A DNA stretch of 64,000 nucleotides, from positions 434,001 through 498,000 of the forward strand of contig NZ_JAJUXI010000002.1 in NCBI RefSeq assembly GCF_021390515.1, given 5' to 3'. The notes below the pieces were generated by a model. The model did no database searches, was not told the DNA's origin, and saw nothing but the letters and a program-made list of their open reading frames with translations. Below are positions 27,956 to 36,342 of this stretch, in pieces. The position numbers and the translations under genes were made by a program. Every line of letters begins with the position of its first letter. Positions within the stretch are counted from its first letter, which is position 1. This stretch comes from Dyadobacter sp. CY326 (GTDB lineage Bacteria; Bacteroidota; Bacteroidia; Cytophagales; Spirosomataceae).

Positions 27956-28866
27956 TATAATTTGGTTTCAACCCCACAAAAGTATTCTTTTTTCTTCTTA
28001 ATCGCGTTTCCGGTGAAGGGCACAATCAGCAAATTATATACGAAAAGTATGACCGGAGCGACCATAAAAAGTGCGATGAGCAAGTAATATTTAAATAGGC
28101 TAACCAATCGCTTGCGCTTGGCTGGTGTAGTGCCTTTTGTCTTGATCAGATTAGCCCAGATTCTGAAAAGTTTTTTCGCACGCTGCTCTATAAAAAGGAT
28201 GTCTGTCGGAATTTGAATGAGCCCGGTGGCCAAAATGTTATGTTGGAGTTCGCTGTAAATGCCCTTCTCCCAGGCTGACTTTACAATGCTGCCAAACCTT
28301 GCACCGCTCTCAATATCCTGCTGACTTACGCCTGGCAACGGGAGGACACCCCATTTCTTATCTTTCCGTCCCGTGAGCATCCAATGTAAAATCGTAAATG
28401 CACTGATGAGATTAGACGTCCGGTCCATCAGCGGAATGTTTCCTACAAGCTTTCCGCCACCTTTGATAATGAGCGTTTTAATGCTTTCCTGCGAATTGAG
28501 CCACATATTCCGCCCGCCAATCACGGTCACAACGGGCGTGTCCCGCATGATTTGCTGAAATGTCGCGTCTTTGAGCAGCGAGGTTATGGGCGGTGAAGGC
28601 GATAAAAACCATGGCTGATATCCCAGCACAATGAGGTCGTAACGATTTGCGGAAAATGGAATGGTCTTTAAAGGAATTACATCTTCCTGCACACATTCGG
28701 GCATCTTGTCGAAAAATTCTTCCGTAGTCCAGGGAAAAATGTAGGGCTTAGCAGGATGGATCAAATGCCGCTCAATGCTGGCGGGATCAAATGGAGATAA
28801 AAACTGGTCAATGATTTCATTCAACTGTCCTGTTTGTGAGTAATTTACGACAAGAATCTTTCCCAT
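27955..28866 (-). CDS. darA: DarA-type dialkylresorcinol-forming (aromatising) enzyme
   Basis: The 303-residue protein begins like a flavodoxin (KILVVNYSQTGQLNEI, an FMN phosphate-binding loop) and matches the family named dialkylresorcinol condensing enzyme. It is thought to oxidise and aromatise the DarB product. The C-terminus (about residues 262-290) is strongly hydrophobic (LLIALFMVAPVILFVYNLL), suggesting attachment to the membrane near the transporter and lipid products. It overlaps darB by one base and is preceded 24 bp upstream by a small membrane-anchored unknown protein. Confidence 0.9.
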   Translation of the reverse strand: MGKILVVNYSQTGQLNEIIDQFLSPFDPASIERHLIHPAKPYIFPWTTEEFFDKMPECVQEDVIPLKTIPFSANRYDLIVLGYQPWFLSPSPPITSLLKDATFQQIMRDTPVVTVIGGRNMWLNSQESIKTLIIKGGGKLVGNIPLMDRTSNLISAFTILHWMLTGRKDKKWGVLPLPGVSQQDIESGARFGSIVKSAWEKGIYSELQHNILATGLIQIPTDILFIEQRAKKLFRIWANLIKTKGTTPAKRKRLVSLFKYYLLIALFMVAPVILFVYNLLIVPFTGNAIKKKKEYFCGVETKL

Positions 28867-28890
28867 TTACTGCAATCCTATTTACTAAAT

Positions 28891-29373
28891 TCACTTCAAA
28901 TCTGTCGCTTGCAAAACTTTGGAATGCTTTGCATAATCCGAAATTACTGCTTTTAAATCACTTTCTAATTTATCAAAATTAGAAACAATCGCCTGCTTGT
29001 CTTCGTCAAGTTGCTTATTATATTTCAAAATCTTGGGTGCATTTTCCTGAACAGTAAGCCTCAAAAACCGATATTCCATATTATCCGGACTGCCCTTAAT
29101 TTCGTTTTCCAGCAATGCGGCGCCTTCTTTAAAAGTCTTCACTTTCCCTTTGGCACCTTTGATGAAACCGGCTTTTTTCATCATTAACGCGCCTTTGTAA
29201 GCGCTAACACGAGAAGTTAATTTCTGTTTTTCCAAACCAGCAATGGCTTTGTCAATCGAAGCTTCGTCGCCACTGGATAACGTTTTATAAAATGCCTGTC
29301 TGTCCAATTGCAAAACCGCGAATCCGGACCAGAAAACCAGGCAGAAAAACAATATGATCCAAGTTCGTGTCAT
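28891..29373 (-). CDS. Unknown membrane-anchored helical protein upstream of darA
   Basis: The 160-residue protein has one N-terminal hydrophobic segment (about residues 4-22) followed by an alpha-helical, lysine-rich body with TPR-like spacing but no recognisable repeat. It is not recognised as a named family. It lies between the methyltransferase and darA on the same strand, so it belongs to the pigment locus by position. It may hold enzymes at the membrane; this is a guess from layout. Confidence 0.72.
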   Translation of the reverse strand: MTRTWIILFFCLVFWSGFAVLQLDRQAFYKTLSSGDEASIDKAIAGLEKQKLTSRVSAYKGALMMKKAGFIKGAKGKVKTFKEGAALLENEIKGSPDNMEYRFLRLTVQENAPKILKYNKQLDEDKQAIVSNFDKLESDLKAVISDYAKHSKVLQATDLK

Positions 29374-29420
29374 GCGATTATGCTTATAAATAAATGCTAA
29401 AAAAGCCTATTCCTCGTTCC

Positions 29421-30479
29421 CTAAACCCTCTTTTTGCATTCCAATATGGTGTGATAACTGTCACCGATCAACGGATAGGTTTCCACGATTTCAAACCCAG
29501 CTTTCCGGGCCAGGTCTTTCATCACCTCAATGCGATACATTTTGCTGTTTCCATTAGCCATAATGGTAAAATAAAGCGATGTGGCGACAAGGCTATGATG
29601 CGCCGCAGGGAAATTTTGGTTGTCGAAAAACGGTTCGAGAATGTATAATGTTGTGTTTTCCGAAGCTGCCTGATAAGCATTTTCAAGGATCTGGATAATT
29701 TGTTCCTTGGAGAAACAATCGAGAAACTGGCTCATCCAGATCACGTCCGCGCCTTCGGGAATTTTTTGCTCTTGGTCAAGCAGGTTAATCTCGTGAAAGT
29801 CAATGCGGTCGGTTAGGCCTTTTTCAGCAGCATTGGCCTTTGCAACTTTCAGCTGTACAGGGAGATCAAGGATTTTTATCCTGACATCGGGATTATAATT
29901 ACAGCACGCAAACGACCATTTTCCGGTGTTTCCACCCACATCAAAAATCAGTTTTGGATGATTCCTGAAAACAATTTTTAATGCTTCCGGAAATGCATTG
30001 TCGGAATAATAATGATCGAATTCAAACCATGAAGTTTTTGCCGGTTCGGGTAAAACGGACAAGCCTTCGTAAATGGTGGGCCAGTCTCCTAGCGTTTTCA
30101 GTCCTTCCGGCTGTCCGTTTTTTATGCTTTCAGTCATGCTTTTGGCGCCCAGATAGCACACGTCATTCATAAAATTGATGTTAACGCGCGTCATTTCGTC
30201 CTTCAACAGGAAGAAGCCAACCTTACTTATTTTTACAATTTCATTCTCGATTTCGACAACACCGAGCACTTCCGCTGCTTCCAATAGCAAAGTGACGCCA
30301 TATTCTGAAACATCGCTTTTTTCAATGATCGTTTCAATGCTTACCCCTTTTCGATTGTTGTTGATGAATTGCAAAATTCCCAGATCCCGCAGGGCGACAA
30401 CCGCCTGAAAATACATGGGTCCAAATGCTATTTTTTGTGCTTCATACTTGGCGTCAATTGCCGACAATTCTTTTTTCAT
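29421..30479 (-). CDS. SAM-dependent O-methyltransferase-like protein
   Basis: The 352-residue protein has an N-terminal winged-helix dimerisation region (about 20-100) and a class I methyltransferase domain with the SAM-binding motif FDVGGNTGKW and the later GADVIWMSQFLDCFS block. This is the architecture of plant- and polyketide-type O-methyltransferases. In the locus it may methylate the aryl or resorcinol ring, a variation known among flexirubin-type pigments; the site here is unknown. It begins 9 bp after the upstream DUF218 gene. Confidence 0.87.
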   Translation of the reverse strand: MKKELSAIDAKYEAQKIAFGPMYFQAVVALRDLGILQFINNNRKGVSIETIIEKSDVSEYGVTLLLEAAEVLGVVEIENEIVKISKVGFFLLKDEMTRVNINFMNDVCYLGAKSMTESIKNGQPEGLKTLGDWPTIYEGLSVLPEPAKTSWFEFDHYYSDNAFPEALKIVFRNHPKLIFDVGGNTGKWSFACCNYNPDVRIKILDLPVQLKVAKANAAEKGLTDRIDFHEINLLDQEQKIPEGADVIWMSQFLDCFSKEQIIQILENAYQAASENTTLYILEPFFDNQNFPAAHHSLVATSLYFTIMANGNSKMYRIEVMKDLARKAGFEIVETYPLIGDSYHTILECKKRV

Positions 30480-30488
30480 TCTACGCTA

Positions 30489-31214
30489 TTATGGTTCATT
30501 TTTTGCCGTAGAGGCGGGTATCATCCTGTCTTTGAACTTCCTGCGGTGTTTTTTCTTTTTGAGATCTTCTTCGTGCCAGGTAATATATCTGCCCATTGTC
30601 CCTCTAAACCGCTGAAAGAAGTTCTCTCTGTCCGAAAGCTTCACAAATCCTTCGCGCACTGCAGGTGTAAAATTAACCTTCGGCTCGTAAAGGTTCATTA
30701 CTTTGAGCGTGTCAACAACGGTGGGCATCAATCCGATTGGCAGCTGAAAGCGTTTGATAAATTTACGCATGTAACTGGTCTGGATCGGGTCCGTAGCGAG
30801 TGCAAGTTTTGTAAAACCCAGGTCTTTTGCAAGGCGATAGGAATAGTAGACATTTTCCGTGCTGTGCTCTGCCTTTTCTTCCGTAAAAATATGCTCACGC
30901 GGCACGCCCAGCGCCTCCGCATAACTTGCCATCACCTTGCTTTCAACGTAAGGCGTGGCAACTGCTGACCCTGAGAAAATAATGTTTTTGGTATAACCTT
31001 TCGTATACAGATAATGCGCCCAATGGATGCGCATTTGCAGGATCATGTCCCATTTCTTGCCATTGTGCGGGAAGCCCGGAACAATCACTGCGTCGTAAGG
31101 CTGTTCTTTAAGTCCTTTTTGAAACGCTTTTTCGGCCGTGCGATAGAATAGTGCCCCGCAGCCAGAAAGTAGCATTGTCATTAGCGCCAGAAAAAATAGA
31201 GATAGAATCCGCAC
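30489..31214 (-). CDS. YdcF/ElyC-type (DUF218) envelope protein
   Basis: The 241-residue protein starts at GTG 31214 with a signal ending in a lipobox-like LLSGC (Cys19), so it may be a lipoprotein. The DUF218 domain follows (YDAVIVPGFPHN, IIFSGSAVATPYVES, AEHSTENVYYSYRLA). Relatives affect envelope polymer or undecaprenyl-phosphate metabolism, but the activity is not settled. It is 9 bp ahead of the methyltransferase gene and is probably the first gene of the transcript running to darB and beyond. Confidence 0.82.
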   Translation of the reverse strand: MRILSLFFLALMTMLLSGCGALFYRTAEKAFQKGLKEQPYDAVIVPGFPHNGKKWDMILQMRIHWAHYLYTKGYTKNIIFSGSAVATPYVESKVMASYAEALGVPREHIFTEEKAEHSTENVYYSYRLAKDLGFTKLALATDPIQTSYMRKFIKRFQLPIGLMPTVVDTLKVMNLYEPKVNFTPAVREGFVKLSDRENFFQRFRGTMGRYITWHEEDLKKKKHRRKFKDRMIPASTAKNEP

Positions 31215-31236
31215 GATATGGGTTATCAGTTAAAGA

Positions 31237-31283
31237 GTAAGCTGTGAAGCGTTCTCCAAAATGGCGAACAAGTCACAGCTTAC
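31237..31283. repeat. Long imperfect hairpin upstream of the DUF218 gene
   Basis: GTAAGCTGTGA (31237-31247) and TCACAGCTTAC (31273-31283) are perfect complements, and the intervening sequence has a second, shorter GTTC/GAAC pairing. No U-run follows on either strand, so it is not a standard terminator. It could be a leader RNA structure or a palindromic element. Confidence 0.6.
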
Positions 31284-31347
31284 AAAAAATATGCTATGGT
31301 ATCGGTAATCAATCGTCCGTTTAAAAATAAGCAATTCTATTTAATTT

Positions 31348-31980
31348 TCAGACTTTGTAAGACTTGCTCCACTTTTTATAAAGCTTGGAATCGATTTCCT
31401 GGTTGATCTTGTAAACGCTTCCAGCCCAGTAATTCCGGAAACCAAAACCACTGGCTTTGCCTTCGACTTTTTCCGTATAGAGGACTTTTTTAGTGCTTAG
31501 ATCGATAAATGTTGCCCAAACCGTCATCTTCTCGGCAGTTTTGCTCAAACTTTCTACGACGTAAACCAGGCCTATGCCGTCTTTTTCACTCAACGAATAT
31601 TTGGAAACGGACTTTTTAACCTGATCTTCTGTAAGCGTTGCTTCGGTTTCGGTAATGTTGTCTGCGACGTTTGCAGCTTTGTTGAATTTTACCATATCCT
31701 CCACTTTTGAAGCATATTGGTCGTCTTTCAGGTTAAAGGCTTTTTGAAGCGAAAATTTCTTTGGCTCCATTTCGATCAGGTTATTCCAGCTCACCATGTG
31801 CTGGTTCTGGATCGCGGCCGGATCTGTAAAACCGATTCTGCCAACATATTTTGCCTGAGTAAAATCAAGCCCCAGGAACACGAGTTTGGTTTTGCCATTG
31901 AAAAGATCCGCCATTGTATTTTCAGCAGAAGCAAAACCGACATTCAACAGAACGAATGCAAGAAGTAACAACTTTTTCAT
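31348..31980 (-). CDS. Unknown exported protein in the pigment locus
   Basis: The 210-residue protein has a clear signal peptide (MKKLLLLAFVLLNVGFASA) and a periplasmic-type body of about 190 residues. No named domain is recognised; GIGLVYVVESLSKTAEKMTVW and TKKVLYTEKVEGKASGFGF look like a beta-rich core. A second exported protein of similar size lies 35 bp upstream on the same strand. The function is unknown; the location suggests cell-envelope service, perhaps for a pigment sited in the outer membrane. Confidence 0.75.
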   Translation of the reverse strand: MKKLLLLAFVLLNVGFASAENTMADLFNGKTKLVFLGLDFTQAKYVGRIGFTDPAAIQNQHMVSWNNLIEMEPKKFSLQKAFNLKDDQYASKVEDMVKFNKAANVADNITETEATLTEDQVKKSVSKYSLSEKDGIGLVYVVESLSKTAEKMTVWATFIDLSTKKVLYTEKVEGKASGFGFRNYWAGSVYKINQEIDSKLYKKWSKSYKV

Positions 31981-32015
31981 AACACGATACAGTTAAAATG
32001 AAAGATAGATTGTTA

Positions 32016-32627
32016 TTAAAGCTTTTTATCCAAAAATGCGGCAAGCGATTTTCCGGCTTTTGCGTATGATTCCGCAATGCGGACGCCAGTGTCAAAATCA
32101 AATCCACCAAACTGTCCGCCAGGCACATTGCGCATGTTAATCTGCGCCACCTTTGCCGATTTGTTGGCAGATTCCACCAGATCAACTTCATAATCCACGT
32201 ATGCATTCTTGCGCATCACGCCAACATTGAATCCTGGCTCAACGAATTTTGTGCGGACGATTAGCGTGTATTGCGCATCCGGACGAGATTGAACGGCTTG
32301 CAAGCCTTTATCCGCTAATCCTTTGTTAAACAACTCTTCAAATTTCGGCTCGAAACGCGCTTTGCGGTCGTCTGCCCACGCCTTTTTCCAGGTGTCGCCT
32401 TTGCCGGCTTCTTTGGCATTGTATTCGGCAGTTTTTTTGTCCAGATATTCCTTTTCCGTTGCAAATTTTCCAACTCCGAATTCTGAATAATCGTATTCAA
32501 TGTTCAATGTTTTTTGACCTGACAAACCACCTACATCTCCGCTTTTCAAGTCAACTCTTTGGGCAAAGGAATCATTTGCACCGATTGCAGCAATGGCCAT
32601 TACAGCTGCGTAAACGAACTTTTTCAT
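32016..32627 (-). CDS. Unknown exported protein, possible stress/envelope factor
   Basis: The 203-residue protein has a signal peptide (MKKFVYAAVMAIAAIGANDSFA) and a body with a repeated-strand pattern (YTLIVRTKFVEPGFNVGV, YVDYEVDLVESANKSAKVA). It resembles short exported proteins of the DUF4410 type but the match is weak. It precedes the other exported unknown protein by 35 bp, and the pair has its own candidate promoter overlapping the end of the ligase gene, so it may be regulated apart from the pigment enzymes. Confidence 0.72.
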   Translation of the reverse strand: MKKFVYAAVMAIAAIGANDSFAQRVDLKSGDVGGLSGQKTLNIEYDYSEFGVGKFATEKEYLDKKTAEYNAKEAGKGDTWKKAWADDRKARFEPKFEELFNKGLADKGLQAVQSRPDAQYTLIVRTKFVEPGFNVGVMRKNAYVDYEVDLVESANKSAKVAQINMRNVPGGQFGGFDFDTGVRIAESYAKAGKSLAAFLDKKL

Positions 32628-32659
32628 GTTAATTATTTTATTTTATGGTAATAGAGGAT

Positions 32660-33922
32660 TCAAATATATATCAATTTTTCAGGTTTGCGTTTCTCCTGTT
32701 TGTATATTCTAAAAGTGAGTTCTTCAGCGGTTATGAACTGAAATAACGGGGTTACGCGCAGCCTAGACTTGAACAACGAATGCAGTTTTTCGCGAAAAAA
32801 TGTGGTCTGCAACTGCATAGGAAGCAGGATGGTAATTTCGTCGTTTCCAAACTCATTTTTTGAAACAACAACCTGATAAAGCTCAATTTCCTGCACCATA
32901 TCGAGCACATCAAAAATGGCAGGCGGAAAAATGGTCGTTCCTTTAAATTTGATCATCTGCTGTTTCCTTCCCACGACCGGCCCTAAACGCGGACTTTTTC
33001 TTCCGCAAAGACAAGGGCCGTAATAGACGTGACACAGGTCGCCCGTGCGGTAACGCAGTAACGGCATGCCTTCAACGCCAAGCGTCGTAATCACCACTTC
33101 GCCCAGCTCGCCCTCATTAACCACCCTGTCTTCTTCATCCACCACTTCCAGAATGAGCAGATCTTCATTCAAATGTCCGCCCTTGCCTTCGCTGCATTCC
33201 GTGAAAGCTGCGCCCATTTCGGTCGAGGCATAAGTGGAATACAGTTTCACATTCCATTGGGAAGTGATGCGTTTTCCCAGTTCATTATAAGTAAAATCAG
33301 GGTTACGGATGGGTTCACCAATGCATATCACCGATTTGATGCTGGATGAAGCGTAATCGATGCCGTTCGCAACAGCGTAATCGATCAGTCGTGGAATAAA
33401 TGATGGAATGGCAATGATTACAGTGGGCGAAAAGCGCTGAATGGACTCCCATTGCAGAAACGGAGCGCCCGGACCAACCCTGATCATTCCTGCGCCAAGT
33501 TTTCTTGCGCCCATCCAATAAGCGAGCCCGGCCATGAAACGCTTGTCAATGGTCGTCATCAGCTGGTAAATATCATGCTCGGACCCGTCGGCACGACGAA
33601 AGGATTCAGATTCATTATCAGCAAGCCGTTCAATGTCCGAGTCGGTGAGATAAAAAGCAACGGGATCGCTGAGCGTGCCGGAAGTTGTCACATAGTCCGC
33701 AATTCTGCTTTTTGGGACGCACAGAAAATCATCATTTGCAGCCGCGAGATTGTCTTTTGTTGTGAAAGGAAGTTTTGCCAGATCGGCAACGGTCACAATG
33801 CTGTCCACATCGACGCCGTGTTTTCTGAAAATTTTTTGATAATAGGGAGAGTGTGCCGAAACATAGGCCAGCAAGTGTTTTAGTTTTTGCTCCTGCGTTT
33901 CACGGATCATTTCAGAGATCAT
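32660..33922 (-). CDS. Phenylacetate-CoA-ligase-like AMP-forming enzyme
   Basis: The 420-residue protein has the adenylation P-loop-like VTTSGTLSDPVAFYLT, the core motif YASTEMGAAFTEC and YRTGDLC near the hinge, as in phenylacetate--CoA ligases. Four clustered cysteines and histidine (CHVYYGPCLCGR) suggest a bound zinc, as seen in some family members. It would activate an aryl acid, plausibly a cinnamic or coumaric starter for an aryl polyene chain. It overlaps the C45 gene by ATGA, indicating coupled function. The substrate is inferred. Confidence 0.85.
   Translation of the reverse strand: MISEMIRETQEQKLKHLLAYVSAHSPYYQKIFRKHGVDVDSIVTVADLAKLPFTTKDNLAAANDDFLCVPKSRIADYVTTSGTLSDPVAFYLTDSDIERLADNESESFRRADGSEHDIYQLMTTIDKRFMAGLAYWMGARKLGAGMIRVGPGAPFLQWESIQRFSPTVIIAIPSFIPRLIDYAVANGIDYASSSIKSVICIGEPIRNPDFTYNELGKRITSQWNVKLYSTYASTEMGAAFTECSEGKGGHLNEDLLILEVVDEEDRVVNEGELGEVVITTLGVEGMPLLRYRTGDLCHVYYGPCLCGRKSPRLGPVVGRKQQMIKFKGTTIFPPAIFDVLDMVQEIELYQVVVSKNEFGNDEITILLPMQLQTTFFREKLHSLFKSRLRVTPLFQFITAEELTFRIYKQEKRKPEKLIYI
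32661..32668 (-). promoter_or_regulatory. Candidate -7 element for the exported-protein pair
   Basis: On the minus strand TATATTTG matches TAnnTTTG, 33 bp before the start at 32627, immediately after the ligase stop codon. No clear -33 TTG is seen. Confidence 0.4.
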
Positions 33923-35634
33923 TTGGAATCAGATTTATAACTAACGATCGAATACTTGAATTTACGGGCTTCCGAAATTTTATGCTCGATGGATTTTTCT
34001 TCATTCACGGACGACACATCGTGTTTCAATGCTTCCTCGTAATATTTAATGGCCTTTTTTGAGTTTTTATTCTTTTGGAAATAGTCGCCCAGCAACATAT
34101 AAGTAAGAAAGCTTTGCGGGTTGTTGGCTACAAAAGAAACTTCATCCTGTTTGGACAGCTCAAAAGGAATGTCCATCAACACATATTTCGTGATCTTTTG
34201 TTTGGTCGCTTTGAATGCCTCGAACTTCTTGTAATCGCTGGAAGCCAGGAAGGGGTCCGCGGCGATTTTATGCGCGTCGTTTGGTTTGAAAATTCCATTT
34301 TTCGCAAAAACATCATTGAGATTGTAATAAATGAATTCGCCCAGTTGATAAGGCGGCGTCGAAATCCACATTTCTTTTTTTTCAGGTTTAAAAAGAATTC
34401 CGTGGTGCGCAATGAGCTGATTCAATGTTTTGGAATTGCCATAACCGACAAATTTGTCATTCACGCCTTTCTGGTCTCGCAAAATTGCAGCCGCTTTGTC
34501 AACATTCATTGGGTATGAACGTATTAGAAGCTGGTTCATCCGATCAAACCTGGATTTTGAGTCCGAGCCATTGATGTTATCAATGTTCACAGAATCTTTG
34601 ATAAAAGCATTTCCCTGATAATGATTTGCGCAAACCAGATAATCCTTGCCGGATTCAAAAACGTCCATTTTTTGCGGTGATTTTTCGATAATTGCCGCCT
34701 GATCATCTGCCGCCGAACCGATTAGCAACGACTCCGAAACGAAGGTCTCACTTCTTTTGGCAATTTTGGTTGCTTCCTCAATGGTGCCTGCATATTGTAA
34801 AATCTCTCTTGCCAAAATAGAAATCGGTTCCTTGGCAGCGAACGGAATGTCTGATTTCGAAGCATTTAATGTCACAGTTATGCCCTTTTCATTCATTCCC
34901 GAAACCACGCCCGTAAGGCCTGCCCACGCGTAGGAAGCAAATTTGTATCCCTTGTCGGGGTTCATGAACACGATCAATTTGTCTTCTGCAAAAGCGTCGC
35001 CCATGTAAAAATCAAAGTTTCGGGCGATGAGCAGCGTGGAATCTGTTGTCAATGCATTGTTAACCGCGAACGAAGTGCAGCCCACCATGTTCAAATCCGC
35101 CAATGCGTGACCAATGTCGTGTGCGGCGTGATAGTTGAGAATGCGGTAATATTTTGGCCCGATGTAATTAAACTGCTGCGAAAAAGACTGCGAAACACCG
35201 TAGATCTCCTGCAAGTTTTCATCAGGAATATACTTGTAAATGTCTCGGTTGAACCATCCGACAAAGCCTTTCAAAACTTGTAAAAACAAACTGCTCGGAA
35301 TCAATTCTTTGATTTGATTTACAAAATGGACTTCCTGTTTTTCCATCAATTCCTTTGCAAGAATACCGTAAATCAGCCCGCGTTCGTAGGGTTTTCCTTC
35401 AAGATACATTTCCCAAATCCCCTCTTTATTCTTTTTAAGCCAGCAATTTCCAACGGCATAATGGTCTTCGCCCAGCTTTACGCGCTTGTAACTTTCGGCG
35501 GTTTTATTACTTTCAAGTTTGGGAGCCGGCACGTGGATGCGCCAAAGAAAAATGCCGAACACGATTCCAACAACAAGCAGGAAAATTCCAAAGACTTTTA
35601 ATACGGATCTGGTAACTGTACTTTTGGGCCACAT
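33919..35634 (-). CDS. Membrane-anchored C45/choloylglycine-hydrolase-like protein with a TPR-like tail
   Basis: The 571-residue protein has an N-terminal membrane helix (about 11-31). Its Ntn-hydrolase domain has the nucleophile Cys186 in VGCTSFAVN and a downstream LLIARNFDFYMGDAF block, as in C45 acyltransferases (acyl-CoA:6-aminopenicillanic acid acyltransferase family). The C-terminal part (about 505-550) has a TPR-like repeat (LGDYFQKNKNSKKAIKYYEEAL). The fold can hydrolyse or form amides and esters. Translational overlap with the ligase and nearby DarAB make a role in joining or trimming pigment parts possible. Confidence 0.82.
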   Translation of the reverse strand: MWPKSTVTRSVLKVFGIFLLVVGIVFGIFLWRIHVPAPKLESNKTAESYKRVKLGEDHYAVGNCWLKKNKEGIWEMYLEGKPYERGLIYGILAKELMEKQEVHFVNQIKELIPSSLFLQVLKGFVGWFNRDIYKYIPDENLQEIYGVSQSFSQQFNYIGPKYYRILNYHAAHDIGHALADLNMVGCTSFAVNNALTTDSTLLIARNFDFYMGDAFAEDKLIVFMNPDKGYKFASYAWAGLTGVVSGMNEKGITVTLNASKSDIPFAAKEPISILAREILQYAGTIEEATKIAKRSETFVSESLLIGSAADDQAAIIEKSPQKMDVFESGKDYLVCANHYQGNAFIKDSVNIDNINGSDSKSRFDRMNQLLIRSYPMNVDKAAAILRDQKGVNDKFVGYGNSKTLNQLIAHHGILFKPEKKEMWISTPPYQLGEFIYYNLNDVFAKNGIFKPNDAHKIAADPFLASSDYKKFEAFKATKQKITKYVLMDIPFELSKQDEVSFVANNPQSFLTYMLLGDYFQKNKNSKKAIKYYEEALKHDVSSVNEEKSIEHKISEARKFKYSIVSYKSDSK

Positions 35635-35678
35635 AAGCGGGAAAGACGGGCAAAGGATTGGTGGTTCCGGTCGAATAT

Positions 35679-35686
35679 CAAAAATA
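35679..35686 (-). promoter_or_regulatory. Candidate -7 element for the C45-ligase operon
   Basis: On the minus strand TATTTTTG matches TAnnTTTG, 45 bp before the start at 35634, in the short divergent gap shared with the phosphopantetheinyl transferase gene. Confidence 0.4.
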
Positions 35687-35693
35687 GCAATAA

Positions 35694-36320
35694 ATGGGCA
35701 TCAGTTATATAAAAAGCATTTCACAACACGCATCGCTTGGCCTCTGGCATATTACCGAAAGTTGGCCAACATTGAAGGATATGGCTGATTTGCCCGAATC
35801 TGCATTGCATCCGCTCGACGATAAGCGGAACGATAAACGAAAACAAGAGTGGCTGGCTTGTCGCGTTTTGTTGAAAGAAATGCTTCCCGCAGCCGCGCTG
35901 ATTGCTTACGATACAAACCGCAAACCGCATATTGAAGGTGACAAGCATCAAATCTCAATGTCTCATTCGGGAGATTATGTGAGCGTGTATATTCATGATA
36001 GTGAGCCCGTTGGTGTCGATTTGCAATTGATGAAACCGTCAATTTCCAAAGGATCTGATTATTTTCTAAATGCGTTGGAACAGCAATGGGTGAATGTGGA
36101 TAATAATTTGCTGCTGCATTTGATCTGGTGCGCCAAAGAGGCTGTGTTTAAATATGCAGGCGACGCGGATCTTGATTTGAAAAAACATATTATTACAAAT
36201 CCTTTCGCCAGCAACCAAAACGGAAAAATTCAGGTTTCTATTCTGAAAGAAAATACGCGTAATTCCGTGATGGTGCAGTTTGAAACATTTAATAATTATG
36301 TGTTGGCCTGGACCATTTGA
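35694..36320 (+). CDS. Sfp-type 4'-phosphopantetheinyl transferase
   Basis: The 208-residue protein carries the two family motifs: VGVDLQLM (metal-binding Asp) and WCAKEAVFKYAG (the W-x-x-KEA-xx-K block). An upstream basic region (KRNDKRKQEWLACRVLL) fits the CoA-binding part. It transfers phosphopantetheine from CoA to a carrier-protein serine, most likely the locus ACP at Ser43. It is divergent from the C45-ligase operon with a 59-bp shared gap. ATG 35694 was chosen as the first start after that gap. Confidence 0.9.
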   Translation: MGISYIKSISQHASLGLWHITESWPTLKDMADLPESALHPLDDKRNDKRKQEWLACRVLLKEMLPAAALIAYDTNRKPHIEGDKHQISMSHSGDYVSVYIHDSEPVGVDLQLMKPSISKGSDYFLNALEQQWVNVDNNLLLHLIWCAKEAVFKYAGDADLDLKKHIITNPFASNQNGKIQVSILKENTRNSVMVQFETFNNYVLAWTI

Positions 36321-36342
36321 AATACAAAAACCTAACCCTGCT

